This document shows, piece after piece, positions 24,311 through 32,535 of a DNA stretch of 37,662 nt. Positions within the stretch are counted from its first letter, which is position 1. Each line of letters begins with the position of its first letter. The DNA is from a virus. The translations under genes and the position numbers were made by a program. The notes beneath the pieces are model-generated. The model worked only from the letters and a program-made list of their open reading frames with translations. It searched no databases and was not told where the DNA came from. The DNA lies in IMG/VR virus record IMGVR_UViG_3300010299_000001, positions 1 to 37,662 of that record; one strand, written 5' to 3'.

Positions 24311-24906
24311 TACTCGGGGTCCTGGCACCTGGCAGCCCCGGGGAAGGGGGTCTGAATCATGCTCAGATAGCGCTCGTAAGTGGCGTTGTTGACGCCGCGA
24401 ATGGTGGGGGTGGACTGGACCACGGCCAGCACTCGGTCATACTCAGCCCCCGTCAGGCGAGCTCGTGCGCCCCTGGCAACCTCGGCACCGTCAACACACC
24501 ACCGCTCCCCCAGGTAGCCATCCTGTCGCGAGAGGCACAGGTTGTAGGCGGGGATGTCGTTTTCTGCCTGGAGGGGCGCGCACAGGGCAGCCGTAATCAG
24601 GTCCTCGTTTGCCTCGGCCTGGGCCAGCGTGGATGCGATGCCGACGTGCTCAGTGTGAAGCGACCTGACGATGCGTTCGCCGTTACCCTTGATGCGCCGT
24701 GCCAGGCGCTCGGCTCGGTCTTCAGAAACGCCGCGCTCAACGAGGCGGTTGTAGATTTGAACTGGGGTGGCTCCGGTCTTGTAGAGTGTGACAGCGTAGT
24801 CCTTGATTCGGTTCGTGGTCTCGCTGTCATCGACGGGGACGAGCGTAGACGCGGAGATGGCGGCACCGAGCAGGACGGCCCCGAGAATGGCGCTGCGGGT
24901 GCTCAT
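24310..24906 (-). CDS. Unknown exported protein, 198 aa
   Basis: This 198-residue protein has an N-terminal signal-like segment (STRSAILGAVLLGAAISAST) and then a helical domain with TGATPVQIYNRLVERGVSED and ERLARRIKGNGERIVR. Three Cys are seen in ALCAPLQ, NLCLSRQ and RWCVDGAE, plus one near the end, enough for two disulfides in the periplasm. No catalytic site or family is recognised. The gene overlaps both neighbours (ATGA, TAATG). It belongs to a set of three exported proteins inserted between portal and lysis genes. Confidence 0.58.
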   Translation of the reverse strand: MSTRSAILGAVLLGAAISASTLVPVDDSETTNRIKDYAVTLYKTGATPVQIYNRLVERGVSEDRAERLARRIKGNGERIVRSLHTEHVGIASTLAQAEANEDLITAALCAPLQAENDIPAYNLCLSRQDGYLGERWCVDGAEVARGARARLTGAEYDRVLAVVQSTPTIRGVNNATYERYLSMIQTPFPGAARCQDPE

Positions 24907-25715
24907 TGTGGGAACCCTCCACCGTACTCGCACTCCAGAACGCTCATGATGTCGGCCACCATCGTCGACGCGGTGGTCACGGTGTCGTAGTAGATGACCT
25001 CAGCAATGCGCCCGCTAATGCCGTTGGCCTCGGTGAACCGAGAGAACACGTGAAGACCCTCAAAGCCCTCCGTGCCAGCGTCTCCGGTTGCGATGCTTGA
25101 CCCGTCCAGCCACAGCTCCGAGCTGGCACCGTTAAAGTGGGCACAGACGACGTGATAGCTGCCGCTTGTGAAGGTTTCGGCCGCATTAAAGAGGTTGGCC
25201 CCCGCGCGCCCCGTAACAACCCCGTTGATTCCGTAGATTTCGTGCTCTGCCGACGCACGCGCTCCGCTTACGTAGTAGAAGGTACCCGATGCGTCTGCGG
25301 CGTCCTGCATAACAAGCGCACACAACAGACCGGGCTGTGCGCTGGCCGCGATGGTCGCGCTCTCCAAAACGTCGCCGCCGTCCCCGCTGGCGCAGGGCTG
25401 TTCGCCGAGCTTTCCTGCCTCACAGGGAACGCGAGCCGTTGGCTGCTGGCTCCCCGTTGCCTCGCTAAAGTCGAGACCAAGAGAGCCCTGGTCGGTGAGT
25501 GACGAAACCGGGTCGTTGTTGGCGTACGACTCGAAGCGCATCGCAACCTGAAGGCTGGGGGTGGCCGATAGCTGGGCGCAACCGCTGCCAGAGCTCGGAA
25601 ACCTGATACCCGTTTCGGAGCCCAGAGCCGTAGTTTGGTTGCCCAGATAGAATGCAGGCGCGCTCAGCAGGAGGCACGCACACGCCAAGAGCATGGTAAC
25701 GCCGAGACGATGCAT
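24903..25715 (-). CDS. Exported LamG/concanavalin-like lectin protein, 270 aa
   Basis: This 270-residue protein has a signal peptide (MHRLGVTMLLACACLLLSAP) and a beta-sandwich of the LamG/concanavalin type: LQVAMRFESYANNDPVSSLT near residue 60, GSYHVVCAHFNGASSELWLDG near residue 185, and SGRIAEVIYYDTVTT near residue 240. The final strands, W-L-D-G-x-x-I-x-T-G then IAE-x-IYYD, are standard for LamG-like folds that bind sugars. Several Cys could form disulfides. It may bind host glycans from outside or sit on the virion. The signal peptide argues for export. Confidence 0.62.
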   Translation of the reverse strand: MHRLGVTMLLACACLLLSAPAFYLGNQTTALGSETGIRFPSSGSGCAQLSATPSLQVAMRFESYANNDPVSSLTDQGSLGLDFSEATGSQQPTARVPCEAGKLGEQPCASGDGGDVLESATIAASAQPGLLCALVMQDAADASGTFYYVSGARASAEHEIYGINGVVTGRAGANLFNAAETFTSGSYHVVCAHFNGASSELWLDGSSIATGDAGTEGFEGLHVFSRFTEANGISGRIAEVIYYDTVTTASTMVADIMSVLECEYGGGFPQ

Positions 25716-26084
25716 TTACCGACCGCAGATGATGTTAGGCGTCAGGGTTCCCGAGGCCGCGACCACGTAGTAGGCCGAGGCGTCAATCACAATCTTGGAG
25801 TCGGGGCAGGATGCGGTATCGGTGCAGATGGGGAACCCGTCGGTGCTGTCCACATCGGGGCCGCCCACGTAAAGCACGGTGGCGCTGTTGTTCCACAGCA
25901 TGCACGACTTCCAGCCAGTGGTGAATCCAATCTCCTCGGTCACCCGCTCCGCCGTGGTCCCAACGGACAGGATTTCCGCCCGCACCTCCGAGACCGGCTG
26001 AGCCAGTGCAAAAACGCCAGCAGCAGGCAGAAGGAGAAAGAGAAGCGCCCCGAGGGCCATTGCTTTACGGTTCTTGGTCTTCAT
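25716..26084 (-). CDS. Exported small beta protein, 122 aa
   Basis: This 122-residue protein has an N-terminal hydrophobic segment after Lys/Arg residues (KAMALGALLFLLLPAAGVFA), typical of a signal peptide. A beta domain follows: ILSVGTTAERVTEEIGFTTG, then KSCMLWNNSATVLYVGGPDV, Cys-containing loop (PICTDTASCPD) and YYVVAASGTLTPNII. Four Cys could form two disulfides. The shape (strand, N-N-S, short turn, Y-V-G) resembles small decoration-like beta domains. ATG 26084 has GGAGG at a good distance and overlaps the portal stop by 1 base. Confidence 0.55.
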   Translation of the reverse strand: MKTKNRKAMALGALLFLLLPAAGVFALAQPVSEVRAEILSVGTTAERVTEEIGFTTGWKSCMLWNNSATVLYVGGPDVDSTDGFPICTDTASCPDSKIVIDASAYYVVAASGTLTPNIICGR

Positions 26085-28075
26085 CAAATACCTCCGCGCT
26101 TGGCGAGTCCTGGGCCAGTCGCGTCAAGTTCCGGAGTTGGCTGACCGCGCTTATTCTGCGGACGCCGGGAAAGGTTGGGGTTTGCGCCGGGCTTGGGTCC
26201 CTCTTGTGGGCCGCCAGCCTGCTGGGCCATCTGGGCCTGTTGCTGCATTTGCTGATAGGCCTGGATGAGGCCGTTAATGACCTGGTCTGCAGCCGGAATC
26301 ACACCCAGACCCTGCTGGAGGGTTTGGATTGCGATGGGCGGCGGGATGCTCGGGTCGGGCTGGACCTGCTCGCCACGGAACACGGCCATGAGGAGTTGCG
26401 AGGCCTTCTGGACAAACACGCCTTCGTTGAGCGTCTGGTCGAGACCCGTTTCGGAGCGCTCGCGTGCGGTGGCTGGGTCAATCGTGCCCATTTGGAGCTG
26501 CTCACCCATCTCGGCCGACTGCTGAGCTCGGAACTTCTCCAGACCACTATTCGGCTCAAGGTGAACGTCCACGCCCTCCAAATCGGAGCCCTTGAAGGCC
26601 TGATAGTGGACCTCGCCACCGGGACCAACCATGCGCACGAGCCGTTCCTCTTTGACGTAGTGGCGCGTCAAAGACAGAACCAAGCGCATCATGCGGATGT
26701 AGAAGCGCTCAAAGTTGCGGACGGCGCCGGACATCTTCATGGAGTCGAGGCGCGAGAGGTAGGCGATTTGCTTGGCGCTGGTGCCGGACTTGACGGAGTC
26801 CTTACCGCTCAGAACCTCATTCAGACCGAAGATGTCGAAGAGGTCCTGTACCGCACCCTCCTGCGAGTTCCAGATGAGGGGGCTCGGCTCGGGGGGCTCA
26901 AGGTATCGCGCACCCTGGTTGATTTGGTTGAGGTCGTCCAGAGCGATAGCGTGGACGCCGGGCTCATACGCATCGACAACCTCTGCGAGACCCAGCAGTT
27001 TCGGAACGCCCACCTTGTGGACCGTCTCCACCTTGGCCCGCTCCATTTCGTTGATGAAGCGCTGGATGGGGATGGCATCGTTAACGTGGGAGGTGGCGTA
27101 CTTGGAGCCTCGCACCGGGTTGATTTTGTACTCGTTAAGGGGGAGCAGCCCACCGTAGCCCTCGGGGTAGTCCTCAGCCACAGCCACGTGGCCGCCCACG
27201 ATAATGGCCCAGAGTCCCCGGGGGATGAAGTCGTTAGGGAGCACACACAGATGCTCAACCTTCACGCCCTCAGCTTTCGAGCCAAACGGGGTGGCGTAGA
27301 TTTCGCACGAGACGTCGACCATGACGCCCGTGTTCTTGTGGATGAAGGCCCGCGCCTGGACCTCGTCAATCCACTTGTAGCGAACGCAGCCGATAGCCTC
27401 CTCGATATCATCCGCACCGAAGTAGTCGTAGTCGAAAACAGTCAGGAGCTCCGTGGAGACCTCACCCTCTGCCCCGAGCGACTCCAGTATTTCGGAGCCG
27501 TCATCATCGAGCAGCGCCTCTTCCGTGAGGGGGTCCATCTTGGGGGCCAGAATCTCGCGTCCCTTGTCGGCATCCCAGGTGGTCCACGTACCGACCTTGC
27601 CGTGCAGCTGAGCGTAGATGGCGGACTGCCAGAGCTTGGCGTCCATGTTCTCGCGCCAGTGGAACTCCTCCAGAATCTGGTTGGAGATTTCCGCCGCCAT
27701 GACGTCGCGACCCTCGGCCTGTCCAGGGTATGCACGGATGATGGGGCGGTCTTCCTGGAAGCGGCTGGCCCACGTCTGTACGAGGTTGCGGGCGTAGTTC
27801 TTGGAGGGGCCGGAATCGCCCTGGTCCACGGAGGCGTCGTCTACGCCGTGAGCGGATTCGGGCTCGTACTGGACGCCGTGAAAGTAGCGCTCGTTTCGGA
27901 TGGCCGTCTCAAGGTAGTGACGGTCCGTGCTCGTAGCCTCGTCACGCAAGCGGGCCATGTACTGCGAGACGGTGAGGTCTGCGCGGTCGGACTCCGAAGC
28001 GTACTTGGAGACGTTGACAAAGGCGTCGGTGTATCCACCGAAGTCCTTGACGTTGTATTTGCCCTTGCGGCCCAT
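26084..28075 (-). CDS. Portal protein
   Basis: This 663-residue protein matches podovirus portals (P22-like about 725 residues). Marks are SKNYARNLVQTWASRFQEDR near residue 90, followed by the acidic crown region (LDDDGSEILESLG), the wing with VLPNDFIPRGLW and NEYKINPVRGSKYATSHVND, and the stem/tunnel region EVLSGKDSVKSGTSAKQIAY near residue 433. The C-terminal 60 residues are Gln/Met-rich and then basic, like a portal barrel. It would form the dodecamer to which terminase and adaptor bind. Gene order (terminase, portal) is standard. Confidence 0.85.
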   Translation of the reverse strand: MGRKGKYNVKDFGGYTDAFVNVSKYASESDRADLTVSQYMARLRDEATSTDRHYLETAIRNERYFHGVQYEPESAHGVDDASVDQGDSGPSKNYARNLVQTWASRFQEDRPIIRAYPGQAEGRDVMAAEISNQILEEFHWRENMDAKLWQSAIYAQLHGKVGTWTTWDADKGREILAPKMDPLTEEALLDDDGSEILESLGAEGEVSTELLTVFDYDYFGADDIEEAIGCVRYKWIDEVQARAFIHKNTGVMVDVSCEIYATPFGSKAEGVKVEHLCVLPNDFIPRGLWAIIVGGHVAVAEDYPEGYGGLLPLNEYKINPVRGSKYATSHVNDAIPIQRFINEMERAKVETVHKVGVPKLLGLAEVVDAYEPGVHAIALDDLNQINQGARYLEPPEPSPLIWNSQEGAVQDLFDIFGLNEVLSGKDSVKSGTSAKQIAYLSRLDSMKMSGAVRNFERFYIRMMRLVLSLTRHYVKEERLVRMVGPGGEVHYQAFKGSDLEGVDVHLEPNSGLEKFRAQQSAEMGEQLQMGTIDPATARERSETGLDQTLNEGVFVQKASQLLMAVFRGEQVQPDPSIPPPIAIQTLQQGLGVIPAADQVINGLIQAYQQMQQQAQMAQQAGGPQEGPKPGANPNLSRRPQNKRGQPTPELDATGPGLAKRGGI

Positions 28076-28384
28076 TTATCGCCTGGCCATTGAGAGGAAG
28101 AACTCCAGCTGACGCTGACGCTCCTGGTCCTCCATCGCCTTCCGCTCATCCTCGCGCGTACGCATGTCTGCGAGCTGGTTGGCCACACCGGCAATGGCGG
28201 GGCCCACGTAGGGGATTGCACTGCCGGCAGCACCACCGAGCCGAAGAAGGTCTGCCTGTCCCTGCCGAGCGTTCTGCCCACCACGGTTGCGCTCGTCCTC
28301 CTCACGCATTGCGCGGAGACGGTCTGCAAGTCGCGGCTGTGAGCGGCTCTGGTATGGATTAGCGTATGGTCCCTGGCCCTGCAT
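28076..28384 (-). CDS. Unknown small protein between terminase and portal, 102 aa
   Basis: This 102-residue protein has an Arg/Gln/Asn-rich first half (PYQSRSQPRLADRLRAMREE), a Gly/Ala-rich hydrophobic middle (GGAAGSAIPYVGPAIAGVA), and a charged helix with two Arg/Glu stretches at the end (DERKAMEDQERQRQLE). The middle resembles a short membrane-active or packing segment as found in ejection proteins. ATG 28384 is selected because it overlaps the terminase stop (TGATG) behind GGGGGG. Function unknown. Confidence 0.55.
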   Translation of the reverse strand: MQGQGPYANPYQSRSQPRLADRLRAMREEDERNRGGQNARQGQADLLRLGGAAGSAIPYVGPAIAGVANQLADMRTREDERKAMEDQERQRQLEFFLSMARR

Positions 28385-29919
28385 CAGCCCCCCCTGTGGT
28401 ACCCCCCCATCCGTCGTTTCTGGCGCCAATACCTTTCAAGCTGGGCCATCATGTCAACGCGACCGGGGACGGGTCCCGCTCTTTTACGCGGGTCGTTTGC
28501 GTTAGCCATCCAAGTATAGCAAAACCCTAGCGCCATACAGAGGTCTTTAGGTCCCTCAAAGTCCCCGTTGTCCACAAAAAGGTTATCGCACTCGTACGCC
28601 AACTCGGCTGGACCGTGTACTTCGCCCGCCTCTACGTAGCGCTTGACATACAGCAGGCCGTCGTAGCGTGAGGTCTTGGTGGTCTGGAGCTCCGAAATGC
28701 GTACGCCAAGGTTGATGCACTGCTGCACCGTTCCGACGCCTAGGCCATTCTTTTCGACCACACAAATCGGAACCCTGTTGTCGTATTTGCCTAGCTCGTT
28801 CTTTTCAGAGTAAGTGTATAGTTCTTGGGCCGTTTTGCAGACCCCGGCGAGGTCGTCCATCTTGCACTCGGAGTCCACGAATGAGGCCATGATTTCGCGG
28901 CTGAGTTGGTCCACCACCACCACGGCAGAGCGGTCCCTGCCGAGCCCAGCGGCCGTGTCAACGCCGATCACATAGTAGCCTGACCCCTCGTGGCACCGCC
29001 GGTAGATGTCCAAGTAGAGGCGCTCTGTGGCGTCCTCAACGTAGTGCCGGTCAATGGGGTCCTGCACGGGCGGGGTCTTCCGAATCCAGCGGCCGGCGGC
29101 GTACATCCATGAGTGTTCGGGAAGCTGTGGGTACTCACGAAAGCAGCGGATGATGTCACCGCCACACCGGTTCTTGAGCAGCCAAGCCCAGTAGGTCATG
29201 GACTCGATATCCTGAAAGCCGGCCTCCTCCAGCTCGTGTCGGAGCTCGTCGTCCAGCACCTGCTTGTCGTACGGCATCCGGTATTCGTGGTGGTCCTCAA
29301 AGGAGAAGAACCGCTTGGCGAAGTCGTTGTCCTTCTGCCAAAGCTCCTTGGCTAGGGGGTCGTCTACGCCCATGGTGGTTTCGATGATGACCCGGCCGCC
29401 CAGAACAAGGGCCTGCATGAGCGACGTATAGGAAGCGTTGGGGTCCCGCCAAAAGGGGAGCTCGGTGAAGTGGAACCGGTGGAAGGTCATGGAGGCACCG
29501 GCCCGCCTGCCGCCTGCCGTCATGCCGATGATTTCGGAGCCGTTCGGAAAGGTCAGCGTGTTGGTGCCGCGCTGGTAGCGAACCTCTAGGCCGAGCTGGA
29601 GGGCGAAGTCGTAGCAGACCCGCACACGCTCCTGGGCCTTCGTGTCGGTGTCCACGACGATGCCGCACCTGACCCGCTGGTGGTTGGAGTCGTTGGCCGA
29701 GCACCAGAGCACGTTATCCAAGCAGACGGCGGTAGAGGCGCCAATCTGACGCACCTTAAGCACGTAGAGCTGGCGGTACTTCCAGAGGTCCTGGAACAGC
29801 TGGACCTGCTCATCGTTCACGGGCCAATCTGTCAGCAGGCCTGATTCGTGGTTGATGATGCGAAGTTGTTTGGCGATTGCGAGGGTGTGCTCGGGCGGAA
29901 CCCCGATGAAGCCTGTCAT
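28384..29919 (-). CDS. Terminase, large subunit
   Basis: This 511-residue protein is the packaging motor. It has a Walker A-like loop at YVLKVRQIGAST near residue 52 (with R instead of the usual K/T pattern), motif GSEIIGMTAGGRRAGAS near residue 127, and a Walker B-like FHRFHFTELPFW near residue 146. The nuclease part starts at GYYVIGVDTAAGLGRDRSAV near residue 310, with later acidic positions in CVVEKNGLGVG and PGRVDMMAQLERY. ATP-driven DNA translocation and genome cutting are the known roles. It overlaps the small subunit gene by ATGA and contains GCTCCGAAA at 28689 and TTTCGGAGC at 29532. Confidence 0.9.
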   Translation of the reverse strand: MTGFIGVPPEHTLAIAKQLRIINHESGLLTDWPVNDEQVQLFQDLWKYRQLYVLKVRQIGASTAVCLDNVLWCSANDSNHQRVRCGIVVDTDTKAQERVRVCYDFALQLGLEVRYQRGTNTLTFPNGSEIIGMTAGGRRAGASMTFHRFHFTELPFWRDPNASYTSLMQALVLGGRVIIETTMGVDDPLAKELWQKDNDFAKRFFSFEDHHEYRMPYDKQVLDDELRHELEEAGFQDIESMTYWAWLLKNRCGGDIIRCFREYPQLPEHSWMYAAGRWIRKTPPVQDPIDRHYVEDATERLYLDIYRRCHEGSGYYVIGVDTAAGLGRDRSAVVVVDQLSREIMASFVDSECKMDDLAGVCKTAQELYTYSEKNELGKYDNRVPICVVEKNGLGVGTVQQCINLGVRISELQTTKTSRYDGLLYVKRYVEAGEVHGPAELAYECDNLFVDNGDFEGPKDLCMALGFCYTWMANANDPRKRAGPVPGRVDMMAQLERYWRQKRRMGGYHRGG

Positions 29920-30323
29920 TCTTCCTCGTGTTCCTCTACGAGCTGGTCAAAGTCCGCCTGCGCCTTGAACGTGGGGAGCTCGTCCTGACCGCGTGCATCT
30001 TCGGCCGGCTGCGAGCGCGCGAGAGACCTGAGAATCTGAGCCGCCTTGGAGGACTGGCCCTGACGCTCGCCCAGAATCTTGGCCGCCTTCTCGGCTGCCT
30101 GTAGGTTGATGCGGGCCTGCCGCTCCGAAATGAATCCGAAGTTGTAGGACCACGTGGTGCGGGCGATGTGCTCCAGGCACTCATCGTGGGTCTTAAACTC
30201 GGTGTAGACCGGCTCTTGTCCCTCGGGCGCTCCGTCAACCTTGGGCGCGTCTCGCTCTGTATGTGAGTACGTAACGGGCTGCGTATCAGGCGGAGCCCGG
30301 AGGTCGTCTAGTTCGTCGGACAC
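29916..30323 (-). CDS. Probable terminase, small subunit
   Basis: This 135-residue protein has a flexible acidic start, a compact helical centre (SYNFGFISERQARINLQAAEK followed by AAKILGERQGQSSKAAQIL), and an acidic tail with EEHEEE. The position next to the large subunit, the size and the helical core fit a small terminase that recognises the packaging site. It starts with GTG only six bases after a TATTAT box, and no Shine-Dalgarno is visible. A leaderless or near-leaderless mRNA is possible. Contains GCTCCGAAA at 30122. Confidence 0.55.
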   Translation of the reverse strand: MSDELDDLRAPPDTQPVTYSHTERDAPKVDGAPEGQEPVYTEFKTHDECLEHIARTTWSYNFGFISERQARINLQAAEKAAKILGERQGQSSKAAQILRSLARSQPAEDARGQDELPTFKAQADFDQLVEEHEEE

Positions 30324-30349
30324 GTTGACATAATATCAAACGTCGGAAC

Positions 30350-30379
30350 AAAAAACCCCCCGAGCGGATTCCCGGGGGG
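30350..30379 (-). terminator. Rho-independent terminator (leftward)
   Basis: Read on the minus strand, CGGGGGG pairs with CCCCCCG (7 bp, 10-base loop) and is followed by six T residues. This is a standard terminator. It stops leftward transcripts from the lipoprotein/sugar gene group before the terminase genes, and separates the two leftward units. The next 110 bases to the right (30380-30498) hold no gene. Confidence 0.85.
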
Positions 30380-30498
30380 CTAGGCAGAAACGACCTATAC
30401 GTACATGCGAACGAGGGTAAACAGCGAGACTGTTTTTCGGGCCCCTCGGACCCTGTGTTATAGGTTGAGGCTCTAGTCTAAACGTCTCGGAGCGGATG

Positions 30499-31035
30499 TC
30501 AAGGCGGGTCGGGATGATTTTCGAAGACGTACTGCTTGGCCTCGTTTTGGAGCTGAGTAGCGAACCTGCCCATGAGGAAGTGCTGGCCGGTCTCGTTCAT
30601 CGCTAGCCACTCCCAGCGCCCCAGACCCATCGCCCGGTCCTCGTACAGGTGCCATAGCTCGTGCGCCAGAGCCGATGACCACCATGGCTTATCCTTGTCG
30701 TGGCCGTGAAGCTCAATCCGGTTCTCACCGTAGTAGTAGTGACCCGAGTAGCCGGGGACGTTGCCGGTGAGCGAAACCTCGGTGCCGGCGGCAAGGGGCG
30801 TCATCTCTTGCAGGCCGTGGCTGACCAGCGAAACGTCGTACCCGTCCAGTAGTAGGTCCGAGCGTCCCCAGAGCTCGCCGCGCCTTCCCTCAAGCTGCCA
30901 CTTCTCCGAGCCGCAAGCCGTAAAGATGAGGCCGCGCCCGGTCACCACCTCGACGCAGTCGTCTGCCCTGTGGTTTAGCGTCTGACCGCAGCCGAGCGTG
31001 AGCACTAGGATGAGAACCGATGCGAGTCGTACCAT
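30499..31035 (-). CDS. Lipoprotein with HExxH metallopeptidase-like motif, 178 aa
   Basis: This 178-residue protein begins VRLASVLILVLTLGCGQTLN, a lipoprotein signal with lipobox LTLGC near residue 12-16. The central part has a beta domain and then SSALAHELWHLYEDRAMG, an HExxH zinc-peptidase motif (HELWH) near residue 125; a downstream Glu (EWLAMNETGQ) could be the third ligand. This is like small M78/gluzincin-type or toxin-like metalloenzymes anchored to the membrane. In phages it could cleave a surface protein or act in superinfection exclusion. It is the last gene before the leftward terminator. Confidence 0.62.
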   Translation of the reverse strand: MVRLASVLILVLTLGCGQTLNHRADDCVEVVTGRGLIFTACGSEKWQLEGRRGELWGRSDLLLDGYDVSLVSHGLQEMTPLAAGTEVSLTGNVPGYSGHYYYGENRIELHGHDKDKPWWSSALAHELWHLYEDRAMGLGRWEWLAMNETGQHFLMGRFATQLQNEAKQYVFENHPDPP

Positions 31036-31694
31036 TCCTCAACTTTATCAAGGTCTGCTGGATGGTCGACAGGAACGGTGGACTGCTTCACCTCGCACAT
31101 CCTTACATCGCGGCCTGCATCCACCAGGCGCATGATTTCGATGTCGAGCTTTTCCTCCAGCGTACGGCGAGGCTTTCCCGCTCCGAAATAGCGGTAGAGC
31201 CCGGAGCCAAAGGAATACATGCCCACCTGTTTGAGCCCTGTCCCCAGGTCGCGCCTGTCTGCATACTGGAGGGTGTTCCGCTCCGAAACGACCATCTGCA
31301 CCTCCATGGTTGAGGAGCGCGTGTAGCAGCAGGACCATGGGTAGCTGGACTCGTAGATGAATGAATGGATGGACTCGGGGGTGATGGTTGGCTCGTCGCC
31401 CTGGACGTTCACCACGAGCCGCGCCGGGTGGGCCTTCGCAACCTCTGCCACCCTGTCCGTGCCGGTGGCGCAGTTCTCGGGCGTCATCATGGCCAGTCCT
31501 CCGTAGCCCTCCACCCAATCGTAAATGCGGCGGTCGTCTGTGGCAACGATCACATTTTCGCGCCCCACAGCATCGGCGCAGTTTGCCCACACCACCTCCA
31601 CCATGGGGACACCGCAGATAGGCTGTAGCGGCTTGCCAGGGAAGCGTGAGGAGCCCCAGCGGGCAGGGATTACGACCAACACGTCACGGCTCAT
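31005..31694 (-). CDS. CMP-Kdo synthetase-like cytidylyltransferase
   Basis: This 229-residue protein is like KdsB (about 245 residues), which makes CMP-Kdo from CTP and Kdo. Marks are VVIPARWGSSRFPGKPLQPI near residue 5 (nucleotide loop), IVATDDRRI near residue 48, ENCATGTDRVAEVA near residue 70, VVNVQGDEPTI near residue 90 with the Asp for magnesium, and the late PVDHPADLDKVE. KdsB-like and NeuA-like enzymes share this fold, so Kdo, a related eight-carbon sugar or another acid sugar could be the substrate. ATG 31694 has AGAGG upstream and overlaps the aldolase-like gene by 11 bases. Confidence 0.82.
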   Translation of the reverse strand: MSRDVLVVIPARWGSSRFPGKPLQPICGVPMVEVVWANCADAVGRENVIVATDDRRIYDWVEGYGGLAMMTPENCATGTDRVAEVAKAHPARLVVNVQGDEPTITPESIHSFIYESSYPWSCCYTRSSTMEVQMVVSERNTLQYADRRDLGTGLKQVGMYSFGSGLYRYFGAGKPRRTLEEKLDIEIMRLVDAGRDVRMCEVKQSTVPVDHPADLDKVEEWYDSHRFSS

Positions 31695-32535
31695 ATCGCC
31701 TCTTTCCGTGGAGCTCTCGGAGTTCGTCCAGCTCAGCGCCATTCTGTACGTACGTGGGGTGGATGCCGTGGCGTGCGGCGTAGGCGTAGAGCGGCGAGGG
31801 GCCCCACTTGAGCTCTGGGCGCATGGCCTCGATGTCGGCGCACAGGTCCACGAGTGACTGCGGGATGTCTCTTACTAGAAGCTCCGTGCGAGCGTTTCCG
31901 GCACCGCGACCCAGTCCGCACACGGACGAGTCAACGCAGGCGGCCCATGAGTTAAGAGCACGCTCGGCCTCTCCGGTGGCTTGCCCGAGGTTGTTGTGTG
32001 GGTGGTAGCCGAACTGGATATCGGAAAGCCAAATCTCCCCCTCTCCCGCGTCTGACTCTCCAAGCGAGTCCGCAAGCACAATCATGTCAGGCCTTCCCCA
32101 GCGCCTTGGAATGCTTGGCGGAGGGAAATACTGTGTCGCCTGCATGATGTTGAGCCAGCACTCGTAGCCCATCTCTTTGACCCGAGAGATGTAAGGCCCA
32201 ACACGGTCCAGGTCTTCAATGTGGGTGGCCAGCCGTACGATATCAACGGGCGAGTCTTTGGCTTGGGCTAGGTGTGTGCTCAGGTCCGACACATTTCGGA
32301 GCCGAGCCGTATTGAGCATGATGGCGATTCGCTTGGATTTCGGAACCTCAAGCGTCTCAATCCACTCGTCTGACAGGTCGGCGTACTTGCCTCCGGTCTC
32401 ACCTCTGAAACCGAGCTCCAGGATGTCCACGTCGTCGCAGCTCTCCATCGCCTCCAGATACTTGACCACGAAGTCGTAGGGCCAGTCCCAGTTTGTGTAG
32501 TAGCCACCGTCCCTGAGCGTGCAATCAAGAATCAT
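31684..32535 (-). CDS. DRE-TIM aldolase/lyase-like enzyme, 283 aa
   Basis: This 283-residue protein opens with MILDCTLRDGGYYTNWDWP, the signature of the HMGL-like/DRE-TIM family (Asp and Arg for catalysis and metal). A later GYHPHNNLGQATGEAERALN near residue 175 gives the metal-binding H-x-H, and the GLGRGAGNARTELL segment near residue 212 is the standard C-terminal loop. Relatives include 4-hydroxy-2-oxovalerate aldolase, and relatives occur in surface-sugar gene clusters. It is directly upstream of the CMP-sugar synthetase-like gene, with an 11-base overlap, so the two likely act in one pathway. The substrate cannot be read from sequence. Confidence 0.8.
   Translation of the reverse strand: MILDCTLRDGGYYTNWDWPYDFVVKYLEAMESCDDVDILELGFRGETGGKYADLSDEWIETLEVPKSKRIAIMLNTARLRNVSDLSTHLAQAKDSPVDIVRLATHIEDLDRVGPYISRVKEMGYECWLNIMQATQYFPPPSIPRRWGRPDMIVLADSLGESDAGEGEIWLSDIQFGYHPHNNLGQATGEAERALNSWAACVDSSVCGLGRGAGNARTELLVRDIPQSLVDLCADIEAMRPELKWGPSPLYAYAARHGIHPTYVQNGAELDELRELHGKRRYEP

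Noticed and set aside
26006-28093. Plus-strand frame of 695 codons
   Set aside because: It is antisense to the portal gene, whose family pattern is clear. Its amino-acid make-up is that of a shadow frame.
30420-30440. Rightward terminator AAACAG-CGAGA-CTGTTTTT
   Set aside because: The stem is only 6 bp and AT-rich, and no rightward gene lies upstream.
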